From NCBI GenBank assembly GCA_964611895.1, contig CAZTDN010000001.1:124001-188000 (forward strand): a stretch of DNA of 64,000 nt, read 5' to 3'. The DNA comes from JAIEOG01 sp964611895. Its GTDB lineage: Bacteria > Bdellovibrionota > FAC87 > UBA2466. Positions 17,191 to 26,351 of this stretch are shown one piece after another (position 1 is the first letter of the stretch; every line of letters begins with the position of its first letter). Position numbers and translations under genes: made by a program. Below the pieces are notes generated by a model, which did not search any database, was not told the origin of the DNA, and worked only from the letters and a program-made list of their open reading frames with translations.

Positions 17191-18330
17191 ATGCCAAAAA
17201 CTCTCAACCCCTCCCCTCAGTCAGAGTCCCCTTTCTTTAACTTGCTCGCGGAAGCGGACGAAGTTCAGATCCGCGAAATCCCGACGGACGCTCCCGATAG
17301 GGTGATGTCCAGTTTAGAAAAAACCATCAAGGAGTTTGAATCCAACAAAGACTCACAATCTTTGCGCACTTTTTTTGTGCACATCAAAACGCCTCCCGCC
17401 AAAATCGCTGCAACGCCGAAGCCTGCTCCTGGTGCAAAAAAATACGATGTCGATGGATTGCGAGCCAGCGCAGAACTCCTTTTGGAAAATCAGGACTACC
17501 TACTCGCTCGAAATCTATTTTCGTACTTGCTGCAGCAAAACCTGCGCGATCCCATTGGACTGCGCGGCTTGGGCATTTGCTTGTACAAGCTGGGAGAAAT
17601 CAACTCTTCTAGAAAATGTTTCCGGGCTCTCACCGAACTTTATCAATCCGAGGAAGCCCACTACTGGTTGGGCGTAGGTTATCAGTCCGAAAGTAACGAC
17701 AGCCAAGCCGTGTTCCATTTCGAACGAGTACTGACCCCCGGCTTACTCACAGCCGATCAGCGCTTTGATTTGTACAAGTCTCATGGAAACTGCCTCACTC
17801 GGATGGGCAAACTAGACCAAGCCGAAGCCAAGTACCTTGCAGCTCTAGAGCTGTCGCCGACTTCGGACACGATTCAAGTGAACTTTGGGACGCTGATGAT
17901 TCAGCGACGTGAATGGAAACGGGCTTTTGCATACTTTGAAAGAGGCGCAGAGCTCAACCCCAAGAGTTCCAAAGCCCAATGCGGACTTGGACTCAGCTCA
18001 CTTGGAATGGGGCTGCTTGCTCCAGCGAAACAGCACTTCAACCTTGCCCTCGATATTGATCCCACTTGTCTTGTGGCACTCCATCAACTCATCGAACTCG
18101 CTCCTGAGACCGGAGACATTCCAGAATTGAAGTCTCGCTTGCGGGCGTATTTGGAAAGAGATCCTAACCACGCAGACAACCACTTTGCCCTAGGGGCCCT
18201 GCTATTTAAGGAAAACAACTGGAAACAAGCCGATTTTCACCTCGGCAGAGCTTTGGAGCTACGCCCCGGACATGCTGGGGCGACCAAACTAAAAGCAGAT
18301 TTAAAAAACTTAGTTCGTAACGGTTTATAA
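17191..18330 (+). CDS. TPR-repeat protein downstream of the flagellar cap operon
   Basis: 379 residues without a signal peptide, so probably cytoplasmic. After a charged N-terminal 90 residues there are about seven TPR-like repeats (from about residue 90 to 370), recognisable as GLGICLYKLGEINSSRKCF, HFERVLTPG, YLAALELSP, YFERGAELNP, HFNLALDIDP and HLGRALELRPGHAG. AAGG lies three bases before the ATG. It follows the fliT-like gene after 119 bases on the same strand and could share a flagellar or motility role, but nothing in the sequence proves this. Confidence 0.75.
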   Translation: MPKTLNPSPQSESPFFNLLAEADEVQIREIPTDAPDRVMSSLEKTIKEFESNKDSQSLRTFFVHIKTPPAKIAATPKPAPGAKKYDVDGLRASAELLLENQDYLLARNLFSYLLQQNLRDPIGLRGLGICLYKLGEINSSRKCFRALTELYQSEEAHYWLGVGYQSESNDSQAVFHFERVLTPGLLTADQRFDLYKSHGNCLTRMGKLDQAEAKYLAALELSPTSDTIQVNFGTLMIQRREWKRAFAYFERGAELNPKSSKAQCGLGLSSLGMGLLAPAKQHFNLALDIDPTCLVALHQLIELAPETGDIPELKSRLRAYLERDPNHADNHFALGALLFKENNWKQADFHLGRALELRPGHAGATKLKADLKNLVRNGL

Positions 18331-18352
18331 CCTTCGCACGAGAGGAAACCCC

Positions 18353-18835
18353 ATGGTCCGCATCTCTACTGATGAAAACAAATCGGAGACCACACAGCAG
18401 GAACGCCTCAACGCAGTGGGAGGGGAGCACGAGGTGGCACTGTTCGTGTCCCGAGGGCTGGATCGCGCCATTACCGATGTCGAACGATTGCAAAAAACTC
18501 TGCTTTTGGCATCGGAACTCTTTCGCGATGAACGCAAAGTGGAAGGGCACCGAATCTTTTTACATTGTGTAGAGGGTTTGGAGCGGTTTCTGGACACGAT
18601 TGTTTTGACTCGTCTTGCCCGCAAACTCGACTTTAGCCGCTTGGAAGTGGATGGTGTTAGCTTGGCGCGCTTAGAGAAAGATTTTTCGTCAATTCTGATA
18701 GGAATAGTGGATTGCCAAGAACGGCAGGACTTCGAAGGACTTGCCGACAAAGTCGAATATGAACTCCTCCCCTGCTTCGCGAGCTGGAGTCGCGCGCTGA
18801 GCCAAATCCAACGCTCGGCCAATTCAAACGCTTAA
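18353..18835 (+). CDS. Unknown helical cytoplasmic protein
   Basis: 160 residues. AGAGGA upstream of the ATG and a 22-base gap after the TPR gene suggest an operon. There is no signal peptide or membrane segment; most of the chain looks helical with alternating charged and hydrophobic residues (ITDVERLQKTLLLASELF, FASWSRALSQIQRS). No motif is recognised. It ends one base before the convergent lipoprotein gene. It could be a partner of the TPR protein or of the flagellar cluster. Confidence 0.6.
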   Translation: MVRISTDENKSETTQQERLNAVGGEHEVALFVSRGLDRAITDVERLQKTLLLASELFRDERKVEGHRIFLHCVEGLERFLDTIVLTRLARKLDFSRLEVDGVSLARLEKDFSSILIGIVDCQERQDFEGLADKVEYELLPCFASWSRALSQIQRSANSNA

Positions 18836-18836
18836 C

Positions 18837-19853
18837 TTAATTGCCAGTGGAAAGATAGGTTACGACGATAGAAGTGCCTTCCGGGGGAGTGTTCGTAAAC
18901 ACTACCTGCCGGTTGGCTGCATCGTAGCTGTAGGGATATCCAGTCACGACCGCTCCACTCTTGTCTGTAATCGTAACTGTCATCGTGGATACATCGGGGT
19001 ACCCTTGCAAGCTAAACACTTTTGGCAATGTCTTCAGGCGCAATCCTGACAAATCCAAAGCATCCGAAAAACCCGCTCGGCAGAGATCTGCTTTTTCGCC
19101 ACTCAATCGGTTTGCCAATCGGAAGTACCGATCCTGATAGTTTGCCGGATCCACATCAATCTGATTTCCATTGAGCAGTGCACAACGGGTCGCAGGTGTC
19201 GGAGCCGTACCGACAGGCAGTGGCTCGTAGTTAACCGAATACACGCGAATCAAATCGTTCTTTCCGTTTTTTAGCGCTAGCAGCTTTTGTGCATAAAACT
19301 CTACCGCTTCGCTGCCATCAGAAGTAGCTGATTGATCGTCACCATACGACAGGTAAACCAAAACAAGAGGCACTCGGGAATCACTTGCGAACTGCGTGCC
19401 TGTCAACGCCGTCAAGGAAGCGTCAAACCCCTTATTGAAGGCATCCGTCGAAAGGTTCAGCAGGGGAAAAAGAATGTTTCCAAACAAGTTTACGCGTTCC
19501 GTTAACGAGCCATCCCCGCGTTTCAAAACCATAGGGCTATTCACGGGCTTAAGCTGACCTTTTCGGAAGCGGCCATCGGTGCTCACAATGCCCATGCGGT
19601 ACTGACCGCTTTCGCCTAAAGAAGCATCCAACCGAGAGAAAAAGTTTTTAGCTTCGGCGACTAGGGCGTCACGGTAGTTCGCCATGGGAGAACGGTCGTC
19701 GATAACCCAAAGCACCTCGAGATACGATGGGTTGTAATCTTGTACGAAGGTTTCAGTGGTCTTAGCTGAGCTAAACCCATCCTTGTTCGCACAGCTCACC
19801 GAAACCAAAGCAACACAGACCGCAGCAATCGTTTGTTTCAATAAAGACTTCAT
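18837..19853 (-). CDS. Lipoprotein with a VWA-like domain
   Basis: 338 residues from the ATG at 19853, chosen because it gives a clean lipoprotein signal ending in SVSC (Cys21); the frame stays open to 19940. The mature start reads YLEVLWVIDDRSPM, the position of the VWA first strand and metal site. Families of this kind normally read VIDNSGSM (DxSxS); here the metal motif is degenerate (DDRSPM). The middle has VPLVLVYLSYGDDQS and the C-terminus a short beta domain (VTITDKSGAVVTGYPY). It is probably anchored in the outer membrane. Function unknown. Confidence 0.7.
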   Translation of the reverse strand: MKSLLKQTIAAVCVALVSVSCANKDGFSSAKTTETFVQDYNPSYLEVLWVIDDRSPMANYRDALVAEAKNFFSRLDASLGESGQYRMGIVSTDGRFRKGQLKPVNSPMVLKRGDGSLTERVNLFGNILFPLLNLSTDAFNKGFDASLTALTGTQFASDSRVPLVLVYLSYGDDQSATSDGSEAVEFYAQKLLALKNGKNDLIRVYSVNYEPLPVGTAPTPATRCALLNGNQIDVDPANYQDRYFRLANRLSGEKADLCRAGFSDALDLSGLRLKTLPKVFSLQGYPDVSTMTVTITDKSGAVVTGYPYSYDAANRQVVFTNTPPEGTSIVVTYLSTGN

Positions 19854-20065
19854 GGATTTTTGAACCCACACTTTCATCGAGCGGGGTATTTGCAAATCAC
19901 TCGCCAAAGGACTTTTCTCCATGAAACCTCTTAAATTCAAGTACTTACACCTCCATGCCCACTCCGAAATCGGGTCAAAGAACTCGCCAATAGTGACAAT
20001 TCACGGCTACTCGAGGCCCCTACTCTGGACTTGCTGCTGGGACCGCCCCCGAGTATACCGATCCG

Positions 20066-21166
20066 ATGCGTTTGGGATTTGTCCTGCTCTTCGGGGTTAG
20101 CGTTTTTGGGGCTTTTGCCTCGCCCGGAACCAAAGCAGCCGGCTGCGTAACTCACGTCAAGAATTTCTCCGACCTTGCACAGCTAAACGCCGAGATTGAA
20201 AGTGGCGCGTTGAACGTGACTGACTTAGTCCAACGCCAAATTCTGGTGGAAACCGACACGAAGCTCTACAAGCTGCGCGATGGCCAGGCCATGCTCGACC
20301 AACCAGTGCCCTTTCGCCAAATCTTGCTCCCCTTTGCGCACACAGGCGTCTATCTTCCCAAGTCCATCCACCTAGGGCACAAACTGCCAAAAGGGCACTA
20401 CAAGGGATTTGTAATTCTCATGCCGGGCATTGGGACCCAGATTTCCAACGCACAGAATCTTTTTGACATAGGCAGCACTCTCCAAAAGGGAAAACGGGAA
20501 CCCCGTCTGCGCGTGCTTCCCCTTTTACTCGATAGCACCCTAGGGGGAATGCAGTTTGAAGCCCCTGCGGCTTGGGCGGACCATGAACACTCGGTTGAGG
20601 TAGTGCGCCACGTAGCCGCCATTGCATCTGTTTTGTTTCCTGAGCTTCGAGGCCAGGTTTGGGGCCGCAGTCAGGGGGGACTCATCGCTTTGGAGTTTGC
20701 TGGTTCAAAGCACTTAGAGACTCCTCGCAACATCTCGGGAGTGATTGCCGTAAACCCTCCCTACCCGACACAGCACATGGTTGAAGAATCCATTCGACTC
20801 ACCGAAAAGTGCTTCAATGGAGACGGTGCATTCGACAAGGGTGTAATCTTGTCCTTTAACCATTCCTGGAAAGTATACAGAGAAGTCACCCCACATTTTC
20901 ATTGCTTGCGAAGGACTTCCAAAGTTCCTGCTCTACTTCTTTTGGGAAGTGAGGACGGTGGGTATCCGCAACCTGACCACCTAGAAGTGTGGAAAACGTT
21001 TGCTTCTCATTCAGATCTGCGCCAGACCAAGGTGTACCAAGCGGGCCATAATCTATGGTCGCGTGAATCAGGTATGGAAGAAATCTTCACCGACGTTCTC
21101 AGCACGAGCGCTAGTTTTTTTGAACAAAGCGATGCGCGGTTAACTCAAATTTTATCGGCTAAATAA
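20066..21166 (+). CDS. Secreted alpha/beta-hydrolase fold protein
   Basis: 366 residues with a signal peptide (about 1-25). The catalytic machinery of an alpha/beta hydrolase is visible: the nucleophile elbow GRSQGG with Ser202, an acid in LLLGSEDGGYP (Asp297) and a final histidine in YQAGHNLW (His328). The strand VILMPGIGTQ before a variable lid fits the fold. It could be an esterase, lipase or peptidase acting in the periplasm or outside; the substrate is not deducible. It is divergent from the VWA lipoprotein, and its 3' end overlaps the convergent TPR gene by 22 bases. Confidence 0.75.
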   Translation: MRLGFVLLFGVSVFGAFASPGTKAAGCVTHVKNFSDLAQLNAEIESGALNVTDLVQRQILVETDTKLYKLRDGQAMLDQPVPFRQILLPFAHTGVYLPKSIHLGHKLPKGHYKGFVILMPGIGTQISNAQNLFDIGSTLQKGKREPRLRVLPLLLDSTLGGMQFEAPAAWADHEHSVEVVRHVAAIASVLFPELRGQVWGRSQGGLIALEFAGSKHLETPRNISGVIAVNPPYPTQHMVEESIRLTEKCFNGDGAFDKGVILSFNHSWKVYREVTPHFHCLRRTSKVPALLLLGSEDGGYPQPDHLEVWKTFASHSDLRQTKVYQAGHNLWSRESGMEEIFTDVLSTSASFFEQSDARLTQILSAK

Positions 21167-22074
21167 GCGCCGACTTCGCTCACCCGCTCTTCATAGCGAA
21201 ACGGATCCCAACCCGCTACCGGGGCGCTCTCCGGTCGATGAGAAAGAAACTTACGGTACCACCGCGCTACTTCTCCCGCATCGCGCTCAGTTTGCATAAG
21301 CGCTTTGCCCACTCCGTAAAAAACGATGGGAGGAAAATGAACTCCGGGCTGCTGCAATAGGCTTCTCAACATCCCCAGAGCGGGACCGGGCGCCCCTGTC
21401 TCAAGAAGCGCCATAGCGGTGAGTACTCGCTGTTGTGGCGTTGGGGGGCCCTCTACTTTATTTAATACCTCCAACGCAATTGCCGGAGCGCGGGCATTTA
21501 GATGCGCTTCAGCCAATTCGGCAATGAGCTCAGAATGGTAGGGGTAACTGTCCACCGCAGCCACAAGAGTCTGGCGATGCCGTTCAAACAAAGACAGCTG
21601 CTTCTCCGCTCGCGCACGTTCGAAAAGAACGCTGAACTGCGCCGGGTCTAGAGAAGCCGCGCGATTAAACTGTTCCCACGCCCCCTTCCAATCCCCGATT
21701 TCCGCTCGATGCCTGCCTTGCAAAAACGCCTGCTGGGATTTGTCTTGCGCAAAAAGGTTTTGTAACCCCCAAAAATGCTTTTTTAAGACATTTCGGGACT
21801 CCTGGGACAGCGGAGGCACAGCCGCCAAAACATTCTTAAAATGGGCCATCATCGCGGCTCGCCCTGAGACCCAAAACGCAAGCTCCCCCACTCGAACAGC
21901 GGCCAAAACATTGTCGGGCTCCCGGGCCAAGGATTTCTCCCAAAGCTCCAGAGAGTGGGCAAAGGAATGATGCTGGTAGTGGTACTCAGCAGCTTTGGAT
22001 AAAAGAGAACCGCTAGTAGGTGACGCAGCGAAAGCCGGCAAGAGCAGTACCGAAAATACGGCCCCAAAACCCAT
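21145..22074 (-). CDS. Exported TPR-repeat protein
   Basis: 309 residues with a cleavable signal (about 1-17, ending AFA). The mature part has TPR-like helical pairs: YHYQHHSFAHSLELWEKSLAREPDN, QFNRAASLDPAQFSVLFERA and the VGELAFW and ALEVLNKVEG units. It probably works in the periplasm as a scaffold. It follows the barrel gene (stop at 22078) by three bases, so the two are co-transcribed and may be partners in envelope assembly or transport. Its 3' end overlaps the facing hydrolase gene. Confidence 0.72.
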   Translation of the reverse strand: MGFGAVFSVLLLPAFAASPTSGSLLSKAAEYHYQHHSFAHSLELWEKSLAREPDNVLAAVRVGELAFWVSGRAAMMAHFKNVLAAVPPLSQESRNVLKKHFWGLQNLFAQDKSQQAFLQGRHRAEIGDWKGAWEQFNRAASLDPAQFSVLFERARAEKQLSLFERHRQTLVAAVDSYPYHSELIAELAEAHLNARAPAIALEVLNKVEGPPTPQQRVLTAMALLETGAPGPALGMLRSLLQQPGVHFPPIVFYGVGKALMQTERDAGEVARWYRKFLSHRPESAPVAGWDPFRYEERVSEVGAYLADKI

Positions 22075-22077
22075 CTT

Positions 22078-23448
22078 CTAGAAAACCATGGTAGCTGTGG
22101 TACGGGCGCCGAAAGATGCACTGGGGCTGCTGACTCCGATACCCGCACCAGGCAATAACACCCCAAGATCCGCCCCAAGCTTGAAGTTCTTGTAGACCGC
22201 GTACTCGGTGCCGATATCAATCTCTAAACCGAGATTTAAGTCCGCACCGGCGGAATCCACTAGCTTGCGAGCAAAAACCACTTCAACCGAGGAGGTCAAA
22301 GTAGGAGACCAGTCCACCTTCACCCCAGGGCGAATGTATAAAATCCCCGAAAACACCCCGCTCGCGCCATACGCCAGCGGAGTCCCAAGATTCGCGTTGT
22401 TACCAGCGTAGTTCCCCAAAAGTTGTCGCCCAAGCAAGAGCCCTGGACGGCGATTGCGGTGCAGAAGCGAAAAACCCGAGGCGGTGGCATCACTCATGTT
22501 CGCATCGCCCGATGCGAATAGAGCTTCTGCAAACGCTTTTACTTTGCGGTAGTCGACTGTGGCATTCAGTGAAAAGGCAAAAGCGTTCAGAGCAGCCGGC
22601 GGAGTTCCGCCGGAATAGTTGGTTGCGGTGCCCGATATCCAGGACAGCTCCCCCCCGTAACTAAAATAGCCACTGGTTTTCTTGAGGTACACGTCCAAAG
22701 TCAGGTCAGACAGTGGGTACTGGATTTTGGTGGCAAGAGGATAGGAAACAGCACTATGCCGGTACTCGTTGGCGCTTCCCATTAAATCGGCGGATTGGGT
22801 CGCACTACGTTCTTGTTTTTCAAACAACAAACCCGCTTCGACTTCCATTTCCGGGTTATCGTAACGAAGGTAGGCAGTATAAAACTCTTGGTCATTATCG
22901 TTGCCAGAAACCGAAAGCTTGCGCCGTTTGCTGTAGGCCACGGCCCCAACGACATACCCCAGATGGAGACGGTACTCGATTCGATCCATCGTGGTTTGAA
23001 AATCATCCCAGAGTCCATCGCCTGAGTCGTAAAGAAGACCGTAGCCCCACGATACGGGCATGCGCCCCAAGCGAAAAACGCCGACATCCGAGGTCCATTC
23101 CAACCAAACACGGCCCAACGAAAAAGAGACGGAGTTGGGGTCACCAAAGACGAAACTTCCCTGACCTGCCCCTAAGGCTTGGTTAGCAATCGCGGTAAAG
23201 CCGGGAGAAGAAAGCAAGTTCCACTGGGACTTGATGCTAAAGTGATCGTCGATGATCAGATTGGGGACGAGCAAAGCCCGTCCGGCAAGAAACGTCTTGC
23301 TAGCAGGGGTCCCCGTAGCTCCCAAACCTGGGTTATTGTAAAACCCGCCTTCGCTCCGAAAATTCCCCCCAAAATTAACGGTAGCGGCTTGAGCAACCGA
23401 AGTGAGAGAAAATATTAAGGTAAATAGGGTCCGCGCTGTTACTTTCAT
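22078..23448 (-). CDS. Outer-membrane beta-barrel protein (porin-like)
   Basis: 456 residues from the ATG at 23448, which begins a clear signal peptide (residues 1-20, ending AQA). A longer frame to 23661 overlaps the upstream DUF507 gene and is not used. The mature protein shows alternating hydrophobic strands (LVPNLIIDDHFSIKSQWNLL, FRLGRMPVSWGYGLLYDSG, YRLHLGYVVGAVAYS) and ends in Phe, as outer-membrane barrels do. Its length suits a 14- to 18-stranded porin. No substrate can be assigned. It is co-transcribed with the DUF507-like pair and the TPR gene. Confidence 0.75.
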   Translation of the reverse strand: MKVTARTLFTLIFSLTSVAQAATVNFGGNFRSEGGFYNNPGLGATGTPASKTFLAGRALLVPNLIIDDHFSIKSQWNLLSSPGFTAIANQALGAGQGSFVFGDPNSVSFSLGRVWLEWTSDVGVFRLGRMPVSWGYGLLYDSGDGLWDDFQTTMDRIEYRLHLGYVVGAVAYSKRRKLSVSGNDNDQEFYTAYLRYDNPEMEVEAGLLFEKQERSATQSADLMGSANEYRHSAVSYPLATKIQYPLSDLTLDVYLKKTSGYFSYGGELSWISGTATNYSGGTPPAALNAFAFSLNATVDYRKVKAFAEALFASGDANMSDATASGFSLLHRNRRPGLLLGRQLLGNYAGNNANLGTPLAYGASGVFSGILYIRPGVKVDWSPTLTSSVEVVFARKLVDSAGADLNLGLEIDIGTEYAVYKNFKLGADLGVLLPGAGIGVSSPSASFGARTTATMVF

Positions 23449-23482
23449 GGTCTTAATTTCATAGCGCAGGAGGAAGGAGTAG

Positions 23483-23752
23483 TCACCCTCCCTTTTTGTG
23501 AAGTTCTTCCTCGTAATACTTCGCGTAGAGCGTGTCCCATTGCCGGCTGTTTTCCAGGGGAGGGTTTTTTTGGGAGAGTATCCGCTTTCGCGCCGTTTCG
23601 GCGACCGCTTCCATTTGGCCTTGGTACAAAAGAGCCGCCCGACGGGCTTCGCGCATGGCAAGAGGCTTGTCCGGGTAACTCACGAACCCGTCGCGCTCCA
23701 GCCCATCCACCAGCAAATGCACGATGTGGATCATTTTTTCTTCTGAAATCAT
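23483..23752 (-). CDS. DUF507-like protein, second copy
   Basis: 89 residues, helical and charged, starting at an ATG. Its N-terminus (MISEEKMIHIVHLLVDGLERDGFVSY) resembles the start of DUF507 proteins, which begin with a helix followed by a 'D/E' rich segment. It lies eight bases after the related gene at 23761-24039. DUF507 has no known role; the family is frequent in Aquificota and former deltaproteobacteria. The family assignment is by eye and moderate. Confidence 0.6.
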   Translation of the reverse strand: MISEEKMIHIVHLLVDGLERDGFVSYPDKPLAMREARRAALLYQGQMEAVAETARKRILSQKNPPLENSRQWDTLYAKYYEEELHKKGG

Positions 23753-23760
23753 GTTTCCAC

Positions 23761-24039
23761 CTAAACCACGACGTTCTTATCTTTGATTAACTGTTTTTTT
23801 ATCATTTGGAACATCTTCTGGCGGTCGATTTTATCGCCCATTTTCGCCGTATACGCTTCCAAAAGCTTTTCGGCCTCTCGATTGATATCATCCTCAACCT
23901 TGAGATCGGCTGTGAAGATCTCTTCCATTTTCTTCAGGACTTCTGGCTCGGATTTTTTTAGAATAACGAGCTGCCGGGTCTTTAGGGTCTGCAGGATTTT
24001 CTGACTGACCATTTTTACCTGAAAAGGTTTGAGCCGCAT
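23761..24039 (-). CDS. DUF507-like protein, first copy
   Basis: 92 residues, no signal. MRLKPFQVKMVSQKIL at the start and DINREAEKLLEAYTAKMG in the middle fit DUF507, with the alternating helices ending in MFQMIKKQLIKDKNVVV. It opens a four-gene minus-strand operon: DUF507, DUF507, outer-membrane barrel, TPR. It is divergent from PBP1b, with 40 bases between the two starts. Function unknown; the two neighbours may be halves of what is a single two-domain protein elsewhere. Confidence 0.65.
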   Translation of the reverse strand: MRLKPFQVKMVSQKILQTLKTRQLVILKKSEPEVLKKMEEIFTADLKVEDDINREAEKLLEAYTAKMGDKIDRQKMFQMIKKQLIKDKNVVV

Positions 24040-24079
24040 GGCAAAAGACTAACGAGCGGCGAGTGCGAATTCAATTGAT

Positions 24080-26308
24080 ATGTCATCACCCTGGCGTAAA
24101 CGCTTTCTCTGGCCTCTAATCACCGTTCTCACCGTGCTGGGAGCGACCCTAGCCTTTGGTCTTGCGTATATTGGGGTGATAACCCACCGCATCGACACCC
24201 GCATTGCGCAGCTACGTTCGTCCCAAGCATCCAGTTTTTATGGTTTCTACCCCGCGTTTGAAAAAGAGCAGCAGCTCTCTGTTGGCGAGCTCCGTTCCGT
24301 GCTCCAGAACCAGGGTTCTGTCGAACGCAACAATCCGGAAAACTTAATCCCGGGCGAGTTTTATTTGCGGGTTTATTCCGGGGGAGCAGACGCTTACGTG
24401 TTCAGAGCCGCTTTTACAGGACCTGGGCACAACCTCCCCCAGCTCAAAGCTCGGCTGCAATTCGAAGGCCCCCCGGAACAATTGGTCCTCAAGAAAATAA
24501 ACCAGTCTGACTCTCTAGAAGAAATCCCCCTTTTAGAAGTGGCCCCCAAGAAGATCGCCAGCTATTTCGCAGGACGCTTGCGCACGCAAAACGCCGTAGC
24601 ACTGTCGGAAATGCCCTATTCAATGCGCATGGCCGCTATCGCCATTGAAGACGTGCGTTTTTTGGAGCACCACGGAGTTTCTATCCGCAGCACCTTGCGC
24701 GCTATTTTTCGCGACCTCATGGCAAGACGTTTCGTCGAAGGAGGTAGCACGATCACGCAGCAGTTGATGAAGAACCTTTTCTTCTCCAGTGATAAAGCCA
24801 TTTCCCGCAAACTCAAAGAAGCGGTTTTTGCCCTGATTACAGAAGCGCGACATTCAAAAGAGTCTATTCTAGAGGCCTACCTGAACGAAGTGTACATGGG
24901 CCAGTGGGGCTCCCACGAGATCCATGGGGTTTCCGAAGGGGCGCAATATTATTTCAATCGACCTATTTCGCGGCTTTCACTGGCTCAAAGCGCCACGCTG
25001 GCTGCGATCATTCAAGTCCCCAATGCGCACGACCCTCGTCGACACCCTGAACGCTCTTTGAATCGACGCAATCTCGTCCTCAAACGCATGCTGGATGCGG
25101 AGTTCATTCTACCGGACGAGTACGAAGCAGCCAAAAGCGAACCGCTAGGCGTATCTGAATCCGGCACGCTGGCAGACGTAGACTACGCAATCGATCTGGT
25201 TTTGAGTCGATTGCCGAGTGCAGTTCGCTCGCGCTTGGATACCGATGTGCTTTCGCTCTACCTTCCATTGAATCCCTATTTGCAAAGTACCGCTTCTGAA
25301 GTCCTGACGGCTAATATTGAACGCCTCAAAACCGCAGTTCCTGAGATTGCAAAAAAAGAAAAAGCCGGCGCACACTTGCAAGGCGCGATGCTCGCGATCG
25401 ATGTAAAAAACTGTACTTTGCTTGCGCTCCAAGGCGGCCGGAGCTACCGGCAAACCCAGTTTAACCGGGTAACTCAAGGCAAACGCCAACCCGGCTCTCT
25501 ATTCAAACCCTTTGTTTTTCTGGCGGGGTTTGCAAAGCCACTAGAGCCGCGGCTCACCCCCGACACCGAGTTGGACGACTCTCCCTTTGAGTGGGTGTAC
25601 GACAATCAGACTTGGTCGCCCAAAAATTACGATGCTGACTTTCGCGGACCGGTTTCAGCGCGGATGGTCTTGGAGCAGTCCCTCAATGTCCCCACAGCCC
25701 GACTAGCAGAACAAGTCGGCATCCCGAAAATACGCGAAGTCTTGATTGCCTCCGGAATCACATCAGCCTTGCCCGCAGTCCCTTCGCTTTCTCTGGGTGG
25801 GGTCGATGTAACTCCCATGGAGTTGGCGGACGCTTTCACCACTTTGGCTGGCCTTGGACAGAAGTGCGAGTTGCGTTCATTGCTCGAAGTATATGACAGC
25901 AATGGAAACCAACTTCTAAAGACGGAAAAATCGTCCAATCAAGTCCTCGCCGCGGAACCTGTTTTCGAAACCGTGAACTTGATGCGGGGGGTGATCCGGC
26001 GAGGGACTGCGCGGGGAGCGCTCTCGATCGGCTTACCGGCTCGCGATTTTGCTGGCAAAACCGGAACCACCAACGAGGGGCGAGACACCTGGTTTGTCGG
26101 GTTTACACCAGATGTTCTGGCGTTGGTTTGGATTGGCTATGATGAGCAGGAAAAGCTAGGCCTCACCGGAAGCGCTGCTGCTGTGCCTATGTGGGCGAGT
26201 TTCATGAAGAAAGCCCGGCCTTACCTGCCTATTTCGACCTTTCCGGTACCGTCCTCGTTAGCCCCCTATCGATACCTCGAACCAGCTCCGATTGACTCTT
26301 TGCATTAA
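24080..26308 (+). CDS. mrcB: Penicillin-binding protein 1B-like bifunctional peptidoglycan synthase
   Basis: 742 residues: an N-terminal membrane helix (about 9-32), a UB2H-like segment (about 75-150), a GT51 glycosyltransferase domain and a transpeptidase domain. The transglycosylase catalytic Glu190 lies in AIEDVRFLEHHG, with GGSTITQQLMKN at 221-232. The transpeptidase motifs are SLFK at 473-476, SLN at 534-536 and KTG at 660-662. It polymerises lipid II and cross-links strands on the periplasmic face of the inner membrane. It is the first gene of a plus-strand pair with the GTPase 44 bases downstream. The symbol follows the domain order; E. coli PBP1b has a longer tail. Confidence 0.92.
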   Translation: MSSPWRKRFLWPLITVLTVLGATLAFGLAYIGVITHRIDTRIAQLRSSQASSFYGFYPAFEKEQQLSVGELRSVLQNQGSVERNNPENLIPGEFYLRVYSGGADAYVFRAAFTGPGHNLPQLKARLQFEGPPEQLVLKKINQSDSLEEIPLLEVAPKKIASYFAGRLRTQNAVALSEMPYSMRMAAIAIEDVRFLEHHGVSIRSTLRAIFRDLMARRFVEGGSTITQQLMKNLFFSSDKAISRKLKEAVFALITEARHSKESILEAYLNEVYMGQWGSHEIHGVSEGAQYYFNRPISRLSLAQSATLAAIIQVPNAHDPRRHPERSLNRRNLVLKRMLDAEFILPDEYEAAKSEPLGVSESGTLADVDYAIDLVLSRLPSAVRSRLDTDVLSLYLPLNPYLQSTASEVLTANIERLKTAVPEIAKKEKAGAHLQGAMLAIDVKNCTLLALQGGRSYRQTQFNRVTQGKRQPGSLFKPFVFLAGFAKPLEPRLTPDTELDDSPFEWVYDNQTWSPKNYDADFRGPVSARMVLEQSLNVPTARLAEQVGIPKIREVLIASGITSALPAVPSLSLGGVDVTPMELADAFTTLAGLGQKCELRSLLEVYDSNGNQLLKTEKSSNQVLAAEPVFETVNLMRGVIRRGTARGALSIGLPARDFAGKTGTTNEGRDTWFVGFTPDVLALVWIGYDEQEKLGLTGSAAAVPMWASFMKKARPYLPISTFPVPSSLAPYRYLEPAPIDSLH

Positions 26309-26351
26309 ATCCGTTTCACTCGACGTGGACGACCAAACTGGGGGTGCGATC

